A stretch of DNA of 64,000 nucleotides, from contig NZ_FUWR01000006.1 of the NCBI RefSeq assembly GCF_900167465.1, forward strand, positions 62,001 to 126,000, written 5' to 3'. The stretch is from Trichlorobacter thiogenes. GTDB lineage: Bacteria > Desulfobacterota > Desulfuromonadia > Geobacterales > Pseudopelobacteraceae. The translations under genes were made by a program, and so were the position numbers. The notes under the pieces are model-generated. The model made no database searches. It had not been told where the DNA came from and worked only from the letters and a program-made list of their open reading frames with translations. Positions 62,875 to 64,000 of the stretch are shown here, piece by piece; position 1 is the first letter of the stretch, and each line of letters begins with the position of its first letter.

Positions 62875-64000
62875 TCAAGCGGAACCGGGCTCTTGAATCG
62901 GCAGACAAACCGCAATGGTCGTGCCTTCGTCTGAGGATGAGGCTATGGAAACAAAGCCACCATGCTGCTGCAGGGTACCAAAGGCCATTGAAAGACCCAG
63001 GCCGGTACCTTGGCCCACCTCTTTGGTGGTAAAAAACGGATCAAATATCTTCTGCCTGATCTCTTCTGGAATACCGCTCCCTTGATCAGTCACCATCAAA
63101 CGGGCAAAAGGCCCACGGTGAGAAGAGTTGTGGAGCCGCAACAACTCCTGATCAGGAATCAACACCTTCTTGGTCGCAACCGTAATGGTACCGCCGGCAG
63201 GCATGGCATCACGGGCATTGGTCAGGAGGTTAAACAAGACCTGCTGCAGCAGGGTACTGTCAGCCGTAACATGCAGTTCTTCAACGCAGGGGATAAACTC
63301 AAGCTGAATCGTCTTGGGTAACAATTTCCGGCCCAGCAGCAAGGCATCCGTCAGCATTCGGTTCAGCTCCAGTGGTTTCATCCGCATAAACTGTTTGCGA
63401 CTGAAGGCCAGCATACTGCGGGTCAGATTTGAACCACGCTCTACTGCGGTTATCATCTCCTGCAGGCTGTCATAGAGTGAATCAGTCTTGTCAAAACGTT
63501 CCATGGCAAGTCTTGTATTGTTGGATACAATCTGCAGTATGTTATTAAAGTCGTGGGCGATACCGCCTGAAAGCTGCCCCACCGCCTCCATTTTCTGGGC
63601 CTGGCGTAACTGCTCCTCTATCTGGAGTTTTTCCGTTATATCCATGAAACTGCAGACCATACCAACCGCCTGCTGACCATCCCGCATCGGCAGCACACTG
63701 TAGGATACCGGAAAAAAACTGCCATCCCTGCGCCAGAATACCTCGTTCTCAATCACGTTGACCACGCCGGTTTCACTCATCCGGTGGGCTGTACACTCCT
63801 CAGCCGGATAGTGGCTGCCGTCTGCTCTGGTGTGGTGCATCAGGTTATGCATCTGTTGCCCCAGCAACTGCTCCGGGGTGTCAAACCCCAACATCCGGGC
63901 ACAGGCCTTATTGGCCATGGTGCAGCAACCGTGATGATCAGTGCCGTAGATCCCCTCCTGGGTTGAGTCCAGCAATAGCTGGATTTTGTACAGATGCTCC
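62875..64000 (-). CDS. PAS-domain sensor histidine kinase (5' end outside window)
   Basis: The frame stays open to base 64000 (EHLYKIQLLLDSTQEG), so the start lies beyond the window. The visible ~374 residues hold a PAS domain (GIYGTDHHGCCTMANKACARMLGFDTPEQLLG... VGMVCSFMDITEKLQ), HisKA with GGIAHDFNNILQIV, and an HATPase with NARDAMPAGG, DQGSGIPEE, DPFFTTK and GTGLGLSMAFG. It is a soluble-type NtrB-like kinase part; upstream domains are unknown. No partner regulator is adjacent in the window. Confidence 0.9.
   Translation of the reverse strand, partial: EHLYKIQLLLDSTQEGIYGTDHHGCCTMANKACARMLGFDTPEQLLGQQMHNLMHHTRADGSHYPAEECTAHRMSETGVVNVIENEVFWRRDGSFFPVSYSVLPMRDGQQAVGMVCSFMDITEKLQIEEQLRQAQKMEAVGQLSGGIAHDFNNILQIVSNNTRLAMERFDKTDSLYDSLQEMITAVERGSNLTRSMLAFSRKQFMRMKPLELNRMLTDALLLGRKLLPKTIQLEFIPCVEELHVTADSTLLQQVLFNLLTNARDAMPAGGTITVATKKVLIPDQELLRLHNSSHRGPFARLMVTDQGSGIPEEIRQKIFDPFFTTKEVGQGTGLGLSMAFGTLQQHGGFVSIASSSDEGTTIAVCLPIQEPGSA

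Overview
The window looks like chromosomal DNA from a Geobacterales bacterium (Desulfuromonadota), probably close to Trichlorobacter (Geobacter) lovleyi. The reasons are multiheme c-type cytochromes with an NrfD/FeS quinone module, many sigma-54 regulators, an orange-protein (ORP)-type locus, and Geobacter-like neighbourhoods such as hsp20-lon-thiL-tkt and cheW-cheA-cheR-HDOD-cheB. The genus is inferred from gene content; no database was searched.

Layout. 1-7.0 kb: two tandem large RCC1/fibronectin-III exported proteins, the first cut by the window edge. 7.1-12.3 kb: an accessory stretch with a 58-aa protein, a Kua-type lipid desaturase, ccdAB, a DUF4403 protein, a PIN toxin-antitoxin pair under a textbook promoter with a perfect operator-like dyad, a RhuM-Fic fusion and a small membrane protein. 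12.4-32.5 kb: mostly housekeeping genes (polA, recO, a TonB-like protein, a probable 6S RNA, DAHP synthase, a Crp/Fnr regulator, tkt, thiL, lon, hsp20, a metallophosphoesterase, priA, an aspartic protease, a lytic transglycosylase, a sigma-54 regulator), with a 196-bp inverted-repeat element before tkt. 32.8-38.0 kb: a chemotaxis-type operon. 38.1-42.4 kb: prfC, a DoxX protein, tRNA-Arg(CCG), coaE and a THUMP-type RNA methyltransferase. 42.4-43.1 kb: a scar, with the last 23 nt of a tRNA-Gly gene plus its terminator and a frameshifted receiver remnant.

The interesting part is 43.2-64 kb. A PAS/sigma-54 activator precedes an ORP-like operon (NifX-like proteins, two ferredoxin-MinD ATPases, Mrp). 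That operon runs into an NtrC-type response regulator and a histidine kinase whose periplasmic domain carries two heme-c-like motifs. Three further transcription units follow. Each begins 46-51 bp downstream of a sigma-54 (-24/-12) promoter, and each starts with the same small, signal-peptide-bearing single-pass membrane protein (family A). They also share a related small protein (family B), an almost invariant 58-aa membrane protein (family C), and receiver-like proteins that lack the phosphoacceptor aspartate. One unit carries a pentaheme cytochrome, a Tat-exported four-cluster ferredoxin, NrfD, a dodecaheme cytochrome and an output-less copy of the heme sensor. Another carries tatA.

My reading, which is inference, is that a heme-based redox signal acts through sigma-54 activators to switch on a membrane electron-transfer system with small accessory subunits. 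I know of no description of this combination, and it is the best candidate here for an undescribed system.
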